Source of the DNA: UBA6544 sp049601975
GTDB taxonomy: Bacteria; Pseudomonadota; Alphaproteobacteria; UBA8366
NCBI GenBank assembly: GCA_049601975.1
Contig: JBMYRC010000006.1
Span: 5,266-69,265 of the forward strand
Direction: 5' to 3'
DNA: 64,000 bases
The notes beneath the pieces are model-generated. The model was not told where the DNA came from. It did not search any database and saw only the letters and a program-made list of their open reading frames with translations. Below, in pieces: positions 17,633-26,037 of the stretch (positions within the stretch are counted from its first letter, which is position 1; the number at the start of each line of letters is the position of its first letter). The position numbers and the translations under genes were made by a program.

Positions 17633-18865
17633 ATGGATTTTCAACTGACATCCGACCAAAAAGATCTACAAGCCCGCGCCCGTGAAATCGCGTACGGTAA
17701 ATTCGAAGACCGCGCCGCCGAGATCGACCGCAGCGAGCAATATCCCTGGAATAACGTCGAAGACCTGAAGAACGGCGGCTTCATGGGCATGACCATTCCG
17801 AAAGCCTATGGCGGCCAGGGCCGAACTTTCTTTGATGCGACCCTCGTCATCGAGCAAATGGCGCAAGTCTGCGGTGTCACGGGACGGATCGTGGTCGAGA
17901 GCAATATGGGCGCGATTTCAACAGTGATGAAATACGGTACCGAGGAACAAAAAAAGATGGCGGCAGAGTTCGTCCTGGACGGCGATAAGCCCGCGATCTG
18001 CATTACCGAGCCCGACGCCGGCAGTGCCGCGACCGAGATGACGACGCGCGCCGACAAAAAGGGCGACAAATACATCCTGAACGGTAAGAAGCACTGGATT
18101 ACCGGTGCCGGGGCGTCCCGATTACACCTCATCTTTGCCCGCGTCTTCGACGAGAGCGGCGAGGAGCAAGGCATTGGCGGATTCCTCGGTGTGCGGGACG
18201 TGACACCTGGCCTCAGCATCGGCAACCGCGAGCCCACCATGGGCTTGCGCGGCATACCCGAAGCCGAAGTGATCATGCAGGACATGGAAGTCGACGAGGA
18301 TGCGCTGGTGATGCCACCACGTGGATTGCGCAAGGGCTTCGCCGACCTGATGGACGCCTATAACTCCCAGCGCGTTGGCGCGGGCACGATGGCGCTCGGC
18401 ATCGCACAGGGTGCCTACCAACATGCGCTGGAATACGTGCAGGAACGCGAGCAGTTCGGACGTCCAATTTATGAGTTTCAGGGCCTGCAATGGATGCTGG
18501 CCGACATGGCGATCCAGATCGACTGCGCACAGCTAATGCTCTACCGCGCTGCCGCCAGCGCGGGCGATGGCTTCCCCGACGCGACAGAGGCAGCGAAGGC
18601 AAAGATCGTTGCTGCCGATATGGCTCTGAAGGTGACGAACGATGCTCTGCAATTATTCGGTGCGACCGGATATTCCCGACGACGCCCGATGGAGCGTTTC
18701 TGCCGCGACGGCCGGATGTTCTCGATCGGCGGCGGCACCGCACAGATTCTCCGCACCGTGGTAGCGACGCGTATCCTCGGCAAAAAACTGCCGCAAACAC
18801 GCGACGGCTTCACCAAGCTCGCGGAGCGGGAGGCGGCAGCGGCGGTGAAAGACGCGGCGGAGTAA
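17633..18865 (+). CDS. Acyl-CoA dehydrogenase-fold protein with 3-sulfinopropionyl-CoA desulfinase-type active site
   Basis: 410 residues. Complete acyl-CoA dehydrogenase fold with FAD motifs ICITEPDAGSAAT and W-x-TGAG, and C-terminal LQLFGATGYS. Neither canonical catalytic glutamate is present. The MCAD-type position (usually YEGT) reads GGGT, and the isovaleryl-type position is Gln246 (DAYNSQR). Arg85 (VTGRIVV) is also present. From memory, the 3-sulfinopropionyl-CoA desulfinase of Advenella has exactly this pattern (Arg84, Gln246, no base); that enzyme releases sulfite and propionyl-CoA. The ATG at 17633 has AGGAG ahead. A desulfinase is a good hypothesis, not proof; a simple dehydrogenase is unlikely. 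Confidence 0.85.
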   Translation: MDFQLTSDQKDLQARAREIAYGKFEDRAAEIDRSEQYPWNNVEDLKNGGFMGMTIPKAYGGQGRTFFDATLVIEQMAQVCGVTGRIVVESNMGAISTVMKYGTEEQKKMAAEFVLDGDKPAICITEPDAGSAATEMTTRADKKGDKYILNGKKHWITGAGASRLHLIFARVFDESGEEQGIGGFLGVRDVTPGLSIGNREPTMGLRGIPEAEVIMQDMEVDEDALVMPPRGLRKGFADLMDAYNSQRVGAGTMALGIAQGAYQHALEYVQEREQFGRPIYEFQGLQWMLADMAIQIDCAQLMLYRAAASAGDGFPDATEAAKAKIVAADMALKVTNDALQLFGATGYSRRRPMERFCRDGRMFSIGGGTAQILRTVVATRILGKKLPQTRDGFTKLAEREAAAAVKDAAE

Positions 18866-18871
18866 AGAAAG

Positions 18872-18965
18872 TCCCCTCACCCTCTCCCACGAGGGGAGAG
18901 GGGACGTTACCGAGCAGCTAGATAGAATTTCCTCTCCCCGTGTGGGAGAGGGCTAGGGTGAGGGA
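18872..18965. repeat. Intergenic inverted repeat, CCCTCACCC...GGGTGAGGG family (copy 1)
   Basis: Two arms in inverted orientation: CCCCTCACCCTCTCCCAC followed by GAGGGGAGAGG on the left, and CCTCTCCCC then GTGTGGGAGAGGGCTAGGG with TGAGGG on the right. They would fold into a long hairpin or cruciform between the desulfinase-like gene and the P450 gene. Related copies lie at 59529 and 62345. Non-coding repeat of the palindromic intergenic type common in alphaproteobacteria. Confidence 0.8.
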
Positions 18966-18997
18966 ACTGCTCAACTAGCCGGAATCGGAAATGAGGA

Positions 18998-20257
18998 ATG
19001 ATTGACGGCATCACCCCCTGGGGCGGCAATATGGATGATCCGCGTTCGAACGCGGAAAAGGTCGCCGCCTTCGATCCATTGTCACTTCATGCAAATTTCC
19101 TCGACGACCCCTACCCCACCTATAAGCTCCTCCGCGAGTTGGACCCGGTTCATCGCTGCCCGGACGGAAGCTACTTCCTAACCCGCTATGACGATCTGGC
19201 CAAGGTCTACAAAGGAGCAGAATTCAGTTCCGATAAGACGCGGGAGTTCGGGCCGAAATATGGGACGGACAGCCCCCTCTATCAGCATCATACAATGAGT
19301 CTCGTCTTCAACGATCCGCCATTACACACGCGCGTGCGGAGCCTGCTCTCACCGGCCTTCACACCGCGCGCCTTACGGGAGCTCGAGCCCGACCTGGTGG
19401 CCCTTATCGAACGTCTGCTCGACGCGGCCGAAGAGAAAGGATATTTCGACCTAATCTCGGATTACGCGTCGGCCATCCCGGTAGAAGTTGTCGGCAATAT
19501 GCTGGGTATACCGCACTCGGACAGGGGGCCGTTGCGAGATTGGTCGCTTGCCATACTGGGCGCGTTGGAGCCGGTCACGCCACCGGAGGTCCTGGAACGC
19601 GGCAATAATGCTGTAGCAACATTCGCCGACTACCTCGCCAATCTCATCGACGACCGCAGAAAGAACCCGGACCAATACGCGGACGACGTGATGGCGCGCT
19701 TGATCGCGGGCTCGCCCGATGGCGACAAGCTGAGCGAGGTGGAGTTGATCCAGAACTGCATCTTCATTCTGAACGCGGGCCATGAGACAACGACGAACCT
19801 GATTGGCAACGGCGTCTCCGCGCTTTTCGATAATCCAGATGCATTCGGTAAACTAAAGGCAGATCCGGAATTGATCGACACTGCGGTCGAAGAATTTCTA
19901 CGCTTCGAGAGCTCGAACCAACTCGGCAACCGGCGCGTTACCCGTGATACGATCGTCGGCGGGGTCGAGATGTCGGAGGGCACCTATATCCACCTGTGCA
20001 TCGGTGCCGCCAATCGTGACCCGGCGCAATTCCCTGACCCCGAATACCTGGATATCGAACGCCGTCCGAACCGGCACCTCGCCTTTGCCTCTGGGGCCCA
20101 TGCCTGTGCGGGCATGAGTCTGGCGCGCCTTGAGGGCCGGATCGCGATAAAGCGCTTGGTCGAACGATTCCCGAAGCTTTCTCAGGATGGACTTTATACA
20201 CGAGGTGGACGCGCCCGGTTTCGCGGGTTTCTGTCTTACCCTGTACGTGTTACCTGA
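18998..20257 (+). CDS. Cytochrome P450
   Basis: 419 residues, soluble bacterial P450. The I-helix oxygen-binding motif is FILNAGHETTTNL, the K-helix ExxR lies in EEFLRFES, and the heme loop is FASGAHACAGMSLARLEG with the cysteine thiolate ligand. Similar to the CYP families of proteobacteria that hydroxylate terpenoids, fatty acids or aromatics. The start may be ATG 18998 (GAGGA almost touching) or ATG 19031. No ferredoxin or ferredoxin reductase is adjacent, so electrons must come from elsewhere. Confidence 0.93.
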   Translation: MIDGITPWGGNMDDPRSNAEKVAAFDPLSLHANFLDDPYPTYKLLRELDPVHRCPDGSYFLTRYDDLAKVYKGAEFSSDKTREFGPKYGTDSPLYQHHTMSLVFNDPPLHTRVRSLLSPAFTPRALRELEPDLVALIERLLDAAEEKGYFDLISDYASAIPVEVVGNMLGIPHSDRGPLRDWSLAILGALEPVTPPEVLERGNNAVATFADYLANLIDDRRKNPDQYADDVMARLIAGSPDGDKLSEVELIQNCIFILNAGHETTTNLIGNGVSALFDNPDAFGKLKADPELIDTAVEEFLRFESSNQLGNRRVTRDTIVGGVEMSEGTYIHLCIGAANRDPAQFPDPEYLDIERRPNRHLAFASGAHACAGMSLARLEGRIAIKRLVERFPKLSQDGLYTRGGRARFRGFLSYPVRVT

Positions 20258-20310
20258 GAGTAGAAATTTACACACATGTGTTAGTCAGCGAGCAACGGAG
20301 TAAAATTCTT

Positions 20311-20475
20311 ATGGCGAAAAAAGCCGCGAAGACCAAGAAACCTGCCGCTTCCAAGAAACGCACATCCAAAAAATCGACCACAGCTCGGGCGCCGCGCGCC
20401 GGTGATACTGTCTCAACGAGCGTCCTCGACGGCGCGATGAAAGATGTGATCCGAGGTTCGTTCCTGAAGAACTGA
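20311..20475 (+). CDS. Small lysine/alanine-rich basic protein
   Basis: 54 residues. The N-terminal half is Lys/Ala/Ser-rich (AKKAAKTKKPAASKKRTSKK), resembling histone-H1-like or AlgP-type tails; the C-terminal half (STSVLDGAMKDVIRGSFLKN) is not basic. ATG 20311 with GGAG 11 bases ahead is preferred to the upstream frame opening at 20278. It could bind nucleic acid, but no known domain is visible. Its stop is five bases from the convergent NTF2-like gene. Confidence 0.5.
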   Translation: MAKKAAKTKKPAASKKRTSKKSTTARAPRAGDTVSTSVLDGAMKDVIRGSFLKN

Positions 20476-20479
20476 GAAT

Positions 20480-20873
20480 TTAGAGGGCGTAGCTCGAACG
20501 CGCTTGAATGCCCCATTTACCATCGACAAGTGTCGTGATGTAGATCGAGGTATAGGACCCTATTACTGATCCATCCGCGCGATACCGCGAAAACTGTGTA
20601 TCGAAATGAACTTTGTTGGGCCCGGAATGGATTACCTCCCGACGGTCCCAATCACTGCGATGCCAGCCGTCTGCTTCCGTGCGCTCGCGAAAATATGAGA
20701 GTTTGTAGTCGCCTGGTTCCGGGAAAATTTTAACGTCCCCGCCGCCGGCGAACCGAACATGGGGAAAATTAAAAGATCGGTTTACACCGGCCTCGTCGCT
20801 GGCGTTCAACGACGACATAAAAAACGGCCAGCACCGCCATCGCCGCATCGATCGATGCTTGATGCTCGCTCAT
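20480..20873 (-). pseudogene. NTF2-like gene with a frameshift in a T6 run
   Basis: The start ATG (20873) shares a base with the aroC stop (TGATG) and would give SEHQASIDAAMAVLAVF before the frame breaks. From the ATG just after the homopolymer (20818), the next frame continues as SSLNASDEAGVNRSFNFPHVRF and on to GKWGIQARSSYAL. Removing one base of the six-A run at 20819-20824 (six T in the coding strand) joins both parts into one NTF2-like protein of about 130 residues. Either a true frameshift or an assembly error. Function of this family is mostly unknown; it would be translated together with aroC. Confidence 0.75.
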
Positions 20874-21952
20874 CAACCGTCTCCGCATTGCGCCTTATGA
20901 CGCATCAAATGATCCGCCAGAACACAGGCCATCATGGCCTCGCCGACGGGCACAGCGCGAATACCGACACACGGATCGTGGCGGCCCTTCGTCGAAATTT
21001 CCGTGTTCTCTCCATTCTTGGTCACGGTACGCCGCGGCGTCAGGATCGAGCTGGTGGGCTTCACGGCAAAACGAACGACCAGGTCTTGGCCCGTTGAAAT
21101 ACCACCCAATACACCGCCGGCGCTGTTCGAGAGGAACTCAACTTCACCGTTATTACCCATCCGCATTTCGTCGGCATTTTCTTCGCCCGATAGTTCAACC
21201 GCACCGAAACCCGCACCGATCTCAACACCTTTCACCGCATTGATGCTCATCATGGCGGACGCGAGGTCGGCGTCGAGCTTGCCGTAGACCGGCGCGCCAA
21301 GCCCGACGGGCATGCCCGACGCAACGAGCTCTATGACCGCACCGAGAGAGCTGCCGGATTTGCGGGCCGCATCCATCATGACTTCCCAATCCTTCGCCGT
21401 ACTGGCATCGGGGCACCAAAAATCATTGTTTCCGGTCTCCTCCCAATTCCAGGCATTGCGATCGACTTTCCGGTCGCCAATCTGCACCAGAGCGCCGCGG
21501 ATCGTAACTCCGTCACCAAGAATTTTACGGGCGACCGCGCCCGCGGCCACGCGCATCGCCGTCTCACGCGCGGAAGATCGCCCGCCGCCTCGATAATCGC
21601 GAATGCCGTATTTGTTCCAGTAGGTGAAATCCGCGTGACCGGGCCGAAACTTGCCCATAATTTCTGAGTAATCGCGGGAGCGCTGATCGACATTCTCGAT
21701 CATCAAGCTCAATGCCGTTCCGGTTGTCACACCGTCGAACACGCCGGACAGTATTTTCACCTCATCGGGCTCGCGCCGTTGAGTCGTGTGGCGCGACTGG
21801 CCCGGCCGTCTCTTATCCAGAAAGATCTGGATATCGGCCTCAGATAGGGGCAGATGCGGAGGTACGCCATCGACCACACAACCAATGGCCGGGCCGTGAC
21901 TTTCGCCCCAAGTCGTAAAGCGGAACAGATGGCCGAAGCCGTTATGCGACAT
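20873..21952 (-). CDS. aroC: Chorismate synthase
   Basis: 359 residues, the family norm. Converts 5-enolpyruvylshikimate-3-phosphate to chorismate, last step of the shikimate pathway, with reduced FMN. The three PROSITE-type blocks are seen: GESHGPAIGCVVDGVP near the N-terminus, YRGGGRSSARETAMRVAAGA around residue 125, and the C-terminal GRHDPCVGIRAVPVGEAM with the catalytic His and Arg. Ends exactly at the start of an NTF2-like gene (TGATG). It lies 9 bases downstream of fabI on the same strand, a common alphaproteobacterial order. Confidence 0.97.
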   Translation of the reverse strand: MSHNGFGHLFRFTTWGESHGPAIGCVVDGVPPHLPLSEADIQIFLDKRRPGQSRHTTQRREPDEVKILSGVFDGVTTGTALSLMIENVDQRSRDYSEIMGKFRPGHADFTYWNKYGIRDYRGGGRSSARETAMRVAAGAVARKILGDGVTIRGALVQIGDRKVDRNAWNWEETGNNDFWCPDASTAKDWEVMMDAARKSGSSLGAVIELVASGMPVGLGAPVYGKLDADLASAMMSINAVKGVEIGAGFGAVELSGEENADEMRMGNNGEVEFLSNSAGGVLGGISTGQDLVVRFAVKPTSSILTPRRTVTKNGENTEISTKGRHDPCVGIRAVPVGEAMMACVLADHLMRHKAQCGDG

Positions 21953-21961
21953 GGCGGCTAC

Positions 21962-22801
21962 TTAGGTTTTGGGTTTTATGCTGGAGAGCAATTTACCGAC
22001 CTCTTCCGCCGCGTCCACCGCAACCATGCCGACTGTGTGATAACCACAATCCACATGGTGCACTTCACCGGTCACACCTGAGCCGAGATCACTCAAGAGA
22101 TAAAGCCCGGCGCCACCGACTTCGTCGAGGCTGACATTGCGCCGCAAGGGCGAGTTCAATTCATTCCATTTCAGGATATAACGAAAATCGCCGATCCCGG
22201 ACGCTGCCAATGTCTTAATCGGCCCGGCGGAAATCGCATTCACCCGAATGTCCCGGTCGCCGAGATCCACTGCCAAATATCGCACGCTCGCCTCCAGCGC
22301 GGCCTTGGCCACTCCCATGACATTGTAGTGCGGCATCACCCGTTCGGCGCCGTAATAAGTCAACGTCACCATGCTACCGCCATCGGACATCATCTCGGCC
22401 GCGCGCTGCGCGACTGCCGTGAAGGAATAGCATGAGATATCCATAGTCACGGCAAAGTTCGAGCGGCTGGTGTCGAGATATTTGCCGGTCAACTCGTTCT
22501 TGTCGGAAAAGGCGATGGCATGAACGACAAAATCAATCGAATCCCAAGATTTCTTCAATTCCGTGAAGGTCGCATCAAGACTGGCGTCATCCGTCACGTC
22601 GCATTGCATGAGCAGCGTCGGCCCGAGCGACTCCGCGAGCGGGCGCACCCGCCGCTCCAGGACGTCCGCCTGATACGTAAACGCAAGTTCCGCGCCATGC
22701 GCGGCCAGTGTCTTGGCGATTCCCCAGGCTATCGAACGGTCATTCGCGACACCCATTATGAGGCCTCGTTTGCCCTTCATAAGCGGTTGCGAATCCGTCA
22801 T
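21962..22801 (-). CDS. fabI: Enoyl-[acyl-carrier-protein] reductase (NADH)
   Basis: 279 residues. Reduces enoyl-ACP in each fatty acid elongation cycle; target of triclosan-type inhibitors. Cofactor loop GLIMGVANDRSIAWGIAK and the catalytic Tyr-X6-Lys block YYGAERVMPHYNVMGVAKA match FabI closely. ATG 22801 is preferred to the TTG at 22822: it has GGAG about 10 bases ahead and gives the usual short lead-in to the KGKRGLIMG strand. Upstream neighbour of aroC in the same direction. Confidence 0.96.
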   Translation of the reverse strand: MTDSQPLMKGKRGLIMGVANDRSIAWGIAKTLAAHGAELAFTYQADVLERRVRPLAESLGPTLLMQCDVTDDASLDATFTELKKSWDSIDFVVHAIAFSDKNELTGKYLDTSRSNFAVTMDISCYSFTAVAQRAAEMMSDGGSMVTLTYYGAERVMPHYNVMGVAKAALEASVRYLAVDLGDRDIRVNAISAGPIKTLAASGIGDFRYILKWNELNSPLRRNVSLDEVGGAGLYLLSDLGSGVTGEVHHVDCGYHTVGMVAVDAAEEVGKLLSSIKPKT

Positions 22802-22968
22802 CCCTAAGTCTCCGTCGGCCAAGTTGCTATTATTCGAAAGTGCCCCGAATTGCCGCTGAAGCGGCTCCGCTACATCCTACACGGAAAGCCGAGACGGTCA
22901 ACGAGCCGCATGATTTTCAACACCGTCCAATCGGTCTATCATGGAGAAAGAAAAATGAGGGTGGGAAT

Positions 22969-24342
22969 TTGAGCGAATCACTGACGCGACGTGCCGTCAT
23001 TGCCGGACAAAGCGGTATTGAATTCCTACTCTATGTCGCCAAACGTTTCGTATTGGATCAGTGCACCGTACGAGCCGCCGGCCTTACATATACCTCCTTG
23101 CTGGCGTTGGTCCCGCTACTTGCCATCAGTTTCGCGATCTTCTCAGCCTTCCCGGCCTTCGACGACCTGCAAATCAAGGTACAGGCTTATATTTTTGAAA
23201 ATTTCGTCCCACAAGTGGGCGAGACCGTGTCTCAACACCTCGACGGATTCACCAAGCAAACCGGAAAACTGACAGCAGTGGGCATCGTATTCTTGGTTGG
23301 GACTTCCATCATGTTGCTGCTCGCCATCAGCAATGCATTCGACGCCATTTGGCGGGCAGCGCGCAACAGAACCCTGGCAGGACGGCTTTTGGTCTATTGG
23401 GCAGTGCTGACATTGGCCCCTCTGCTGCTGGGCGCCAGCGTTTCGCTTTCCGGGTATCTTTTCACTGTTGCCCAAGCCAGCGGTGTCGAGCGGTTTACCG
23501 GTCCGCTTTCCGGTTTCGCCCGCTTCTTGCCGCTACTATTTCAATTCGGTGGTTTCGCCATTCTCTATCTGATCATGCCGAACACATCCGTAAAAATCCG
23601 CGACGCCTTGCTCGGCGGCTTCACAGCGGCGCTTCTATTCGAAATCCTCAAGAAATCATTCGGCTACTACGTGACTTGCTTTCCGACATACGAAACAATT
23701 TACGGGGCTTTGGCTACATTCCCGATCTTTCTCATTTGGATGTATATCTCCTGGCTGGTTGTCCTGTTAGGTGCCGAACTATGCGCCGCCATGCCGGAAT
23801 GGCGTAATGGCCAGCGCAGTCCCGCCACCAATCAACCTGAAAAACCTTCCCACAGGCTATGTAACGCCCTGGCTGTTATACACGCCTTATCAGTGGCGCG
23901 CCGGACTGGCCAAGTACTCTCGACCCCCATGCTCGTAAAGCTGGCCAGTCCTCCAATTCCGAATATTAATGGCCTATTAGCGGATTTAGAAGCCGCCCGT
24001 TTTATCGGCCAGACGGCAAAAAACCAGTGGCTACTCGCTCAAGACCTGGCGACAACGTCGTTGTACGACCTCTCGTCTCGGCTTGACCTTCAACCGGATA
24101 CGGTTGAGCGCCATGCGCACGAACCCGTATGGCGCAGGCGCTTCGCCGAAGTCACGCAAGCTATCTCCAACGCTACAGCGCAAGCTATGTCCGCATCCTT
24201 GAAATCAGTGTTGGACGACGAAAACGGTCAGACAATTGAAGCACTTGCGAATGCTTTAGATGAAACACCAGCCCGGACGACCAACAATAGGCGTTCGCGG
24301 ATATTGGCGTGGCTCGGCCTTGGCCGGCTTGGCAGTTCCTAG
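22969..24342 (+). CDS. YihY/BrkB family inner-membrane protein (UPF0761)
   Basis: About 457 residues from TTG 22969. Six hydrophobic segments span residues 20-290; family motif AAGLTYTSLLALVPLLA, then GTSIMLLLAISNAFDAIW, VKIRDALLGG and the YGALATFPIFLIWMYISW block. A C-terminal cytoplasmic tail of about 160 residues looks like a winged-helix (MLVKLASPPIPNINGLLADLEAARFI). Just upstream, ATG 22955 with a GGAG site encodes only five codons and its TGA overlaps the TTG, so translation may be coupled; GTG 22840 is an alternative longer start. Often mis-named ribonuclease BN; the function is unclear. Confidence 0.85.
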   Translation: MSESLTRRAVIAGQSGIEFLLYVAKRFVLDQCTVRAAGLTYTSLLALVPLLAISFAIFSAFPAFDDLQIKVQAYIFENFVPQVGETVSQHLDGFTKQTGKLTAVGIVFLVGTSIMLLLAISNAFDAIWRAARNRTLAGRLLVYWAVLTLAPLLLGASVSLSGYLFTVAQASGVERFTGPLSGFARFLPLLFQFGGFAILYLIMPNTSVKIRDALLGGFTAALLFEILKKSFGYYVTCFPTYETIYGALATFPIFLIWMYISWLVVLLGAELCAAMPEWRNGQRSPATNQPEKPSHRLCNALAVIHALSVARRTGQVLSTPMLVKLASPPIPNINGLLADLEAARFIGQTAKNQWLLAQDLATTSLYDLSSRLDLQPDTVERHAHEPVWRRRFAEVTQAISNATAQAMSASLKSVLDDENGQTIEALANALDETPARTTNNRRSRILAWLGLGRLGSS

Positions 24343-24345
24343 AAC

Positions 24346-25257
24346 TTATTCCATACCCGCTTTACGACGAACATCAGACGGATTCTTGTCCCTCCATTGG
24401 CGGAAAAATCCCTCCAGTTCTTCGTCACTCTGCTCGGGTAGAACGATCTTCAGTCGAACGTATTGATCGCCCGCCGTCCCGGACGGGCGGCTTGCGGGAA
24501 CGCCCCTGCCCTTCAACCGCAACCGGGTGCCAGAGCTGCTATTCAGCGGTACGTTTACTGAGACAGTTCCGCCCACCGTCGGCACCTTAATTTTCGCTCC
24601 TAGGACCGCTTCATCGATCGAAATTGGCAGTTCAACCTCGATATCCGACTTATCACGTGTGAAGAACGGATGTGCGTCGACTTGAACCTCGACGAAGGCA
24701 TCTCCAGCAGGACCGCCGCCTTTCCCTTGTAAGCCTTGCCCCTTAAGCCGCAGACTTTGTCCGTCTTCGGTGCCAGGCGGGATATTGACGTCCAACGTTT
24801 TGCCGTCGTGTCGGTTGATCCGGCGACGTATCCCTTTTACGGCCGAAAGAAAGTCTATCCGAACCGTATAACGAACATCCGCGCCGGGAATACTCCCCAT
24901 ACCGCCGCGGCGGCCGCCTCGCATTCCCCCGAAAAGATCGGAGAAGACGTCTTCCATACCCGCAGCGCCGCCACCAAAACCAAATCCGCTCCCACCTCCG
25001 GAATAAGCACGATTATATGCGAAATCGGCTTTGGGTTTCCCTTCAGCATCTATTTCTCCGCGGTCGAATTGGCCGCGTTTTTCCTTATCCGACAACAGAT
25101 CATAGGCAGCGGCTGCTTCCTTGAAGCGTTGCTCAACGGCTTCATCACCCGGATGCGTATCCGGATGCGTTTCCTTGGCAATCTTGCGGTATGCGCGCTT
25201 TATATCCGTCTCGCTAGCGCCATTGCCCACGCCGAGTGTGTCGTAAGGATCTCTCAT
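24346..25257 (-). CDS. DnaJ C-terminal domain-containing chaperone (CbpA-like)
   Basis: 303 residues. J-domain at 1-70 with the HPD tripeptide (KETHPDTHPG), Gly/Phe-rich linker (SGGGSGFGFGGGAAG, residues about 85-100), then two DnaJ C-terminal beta domains (DVNIPPGTEDGQSLRLKGQG, TVSVNVPLNSSSGTRLRLKGRG). It lacks the four CxxC zinc repeats of DnaJ, so it is a class-B (CbpA/DjlA-like) Hsp40 that stimulates DnaK. The position between fabI/yihY and pdxH is conserved in many alphaproteobacteria. Confidence 0.92.
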   Translation of the reverse strand: MRDPYDTLGVGNGASETDIKRAYRKIAKETHPDTHPGDEAVEQRFKEAAAAYDLLSDKEKRGQFDRGEIDAEGKPKADFAYNRAYSGGGSGFGFGGGAAGMEDVFSDLFGGMRGGRRGGMGSIPGADVRYTVRIDFLSAVKGIRRRINRHDGKTLDVNIPPGTEDGQSLRLKGQGLQGKGGGPAGDAFVEVQVDAHPFFTRDKSDIEVELPISIDEAVLGAKIKVPTVGGTVSVNVPLNSSSGTRLRLKGRGVPASRPSGTAGDQYVRLKIVLPEQSDEELEGFFRQWRDKNPSDVRRKAGME

Positions 25258-25347
25258 ATCATTCCGTCGATGTGGTAGTTCCGCGCCACGCCGGTGTATC
25301 AGCCCCGCCCCATCATCATGTCTGCGCCACGTACTTCAAGTATCAAA

Positions 25348-25370
25348 TCTACACTGTACTTACGTGTAGA
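25348..25370. terminator. Hairpin after the lipoprotein gene, possible terminator
   Basis: TCTACAC and GTGTAGA form a perfect 7-bp stem with a 9-base loop, two bases beyond the stop of the leftward lipoprotein gene. On that strand only a short T-rich stretch (ATTTG) follows, so termination would be weak. It separates the lipoprotein from the dnaJ-like gene. Confidence 0.4.
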
Positions 25371-25372
25371 CG

Positions 25373-25846
25373 CTAGCTGGTGATTTTCCAACTACCGTCC
25401 GGTTGCCTGCAGGCGACGCCAAAGGCTTCCTTTGTACGACCGTCGATGGTCACGGTTTGTTTGAATTCGCGGCAGTAGTTCCCACTACCCGTGTGACGAC
25501 CTTCGCGGACCGGCGTCACAGTTCCGGAGTTACCACTCTTGGGGTTGCTCCAGTCGATGGTTTTACCCATCGGTGCCGTGCGCGCCTGCTCTCCCGCATT
25601 TTCGAGGGCTATATGGTCTGCTTTATCGAGCGACTTTCCGATCTCGTTACCGGCAAATGCGCCCAGTAAGGCGCCGATGGCCGCTGCCGCCATTTTGCCT
25701 TTGCCGCCGCCGATCTGCGATCCAGCCAGCGCGCCTAAACCGGCACCAATTACGGTTCCAATCCCTTCTTTCTGGCCGACACCCCGTTCCGCACATGCGC
25801 CCAGAAGGGTCGTAACCATAACAACCGCAGTCACTTTCTTTATCAT
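25373..25846 (-). CDS. Glycine-zipper outer-membrane lipoprotein (17 kDa antigen/RT0821-like)
   Basis: 157 residues. Lipoprotein signal peptide with lipobox LLGAC; the Cys at about residue 18 would be lipidated. Residues about 28-70 form a glycine-zipper membrane segment (GTVIGAGLGALAGSQIGGG, then AAAAIGALLGAFAGNEIG). The C-terminal part (YCREFKQTVTIDGRTKEAFGVACRQPDGSWKI) matches the surface-antigen family seen in Rickettsia and other alphaproteobacteria. ATG 25846 with AAGGA ahead is the likely start rather than TTG 25855. Structural outer-membrane role is inferred. Confidence 0.88.
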   Translation of the reverse strand: MIKKVTAVVMVTTLLGACAERGVGQKEGIGTVIGAGLGALAGSQIGGGKGKMAAAAIGALLGAFAGNEIGKSLDKADHIALENAGEQARTAPMGKTIDWSNPKSGNSGTVTPVREGRHTGSGNYCREFKQTVTIDGRTKEAFGVACRQPDGSWKITS

Positions 25847-25972
25847 TGCGATCAATCCTTTCTTTTATCTCCCAACCGCTCACCAAACTTTTGAGCGTCT
25901 AATTAGGAGAATGTTGGCAAGCACGTTGCAAAATCCGCGCTAACCCGATTTATACAGAGATAAGGAATGATT

Positions 25973-26000
25973 TTGCCGATTTAAACGTTTGAAATATAAT
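25973..26000 (+). promoter_or_regulatory. Candidate sigma-70 promoter of pdxH
   Basis: TTGCCG (25973-25978), a 16-base spacer and a consensus TATAAT (25995-26000) lie 38 bases ahead of the pdxH start in an AT-rich stretch. The rest of the 190-base gap up to the lipoprotein gene shows no other feature. Confidence 0.5.
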
Positions 26001-26037
26001 TTGGCTCAAATTCTCGCCCCGTTTGGATTAAATACCT

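Noticed and set aside
20819..20824. Programmed frameshift in the NTF2-like gene
   Set aside because: A run of six T is short for slippage, no stimulatory structure was seen, and error or decay is simpler.
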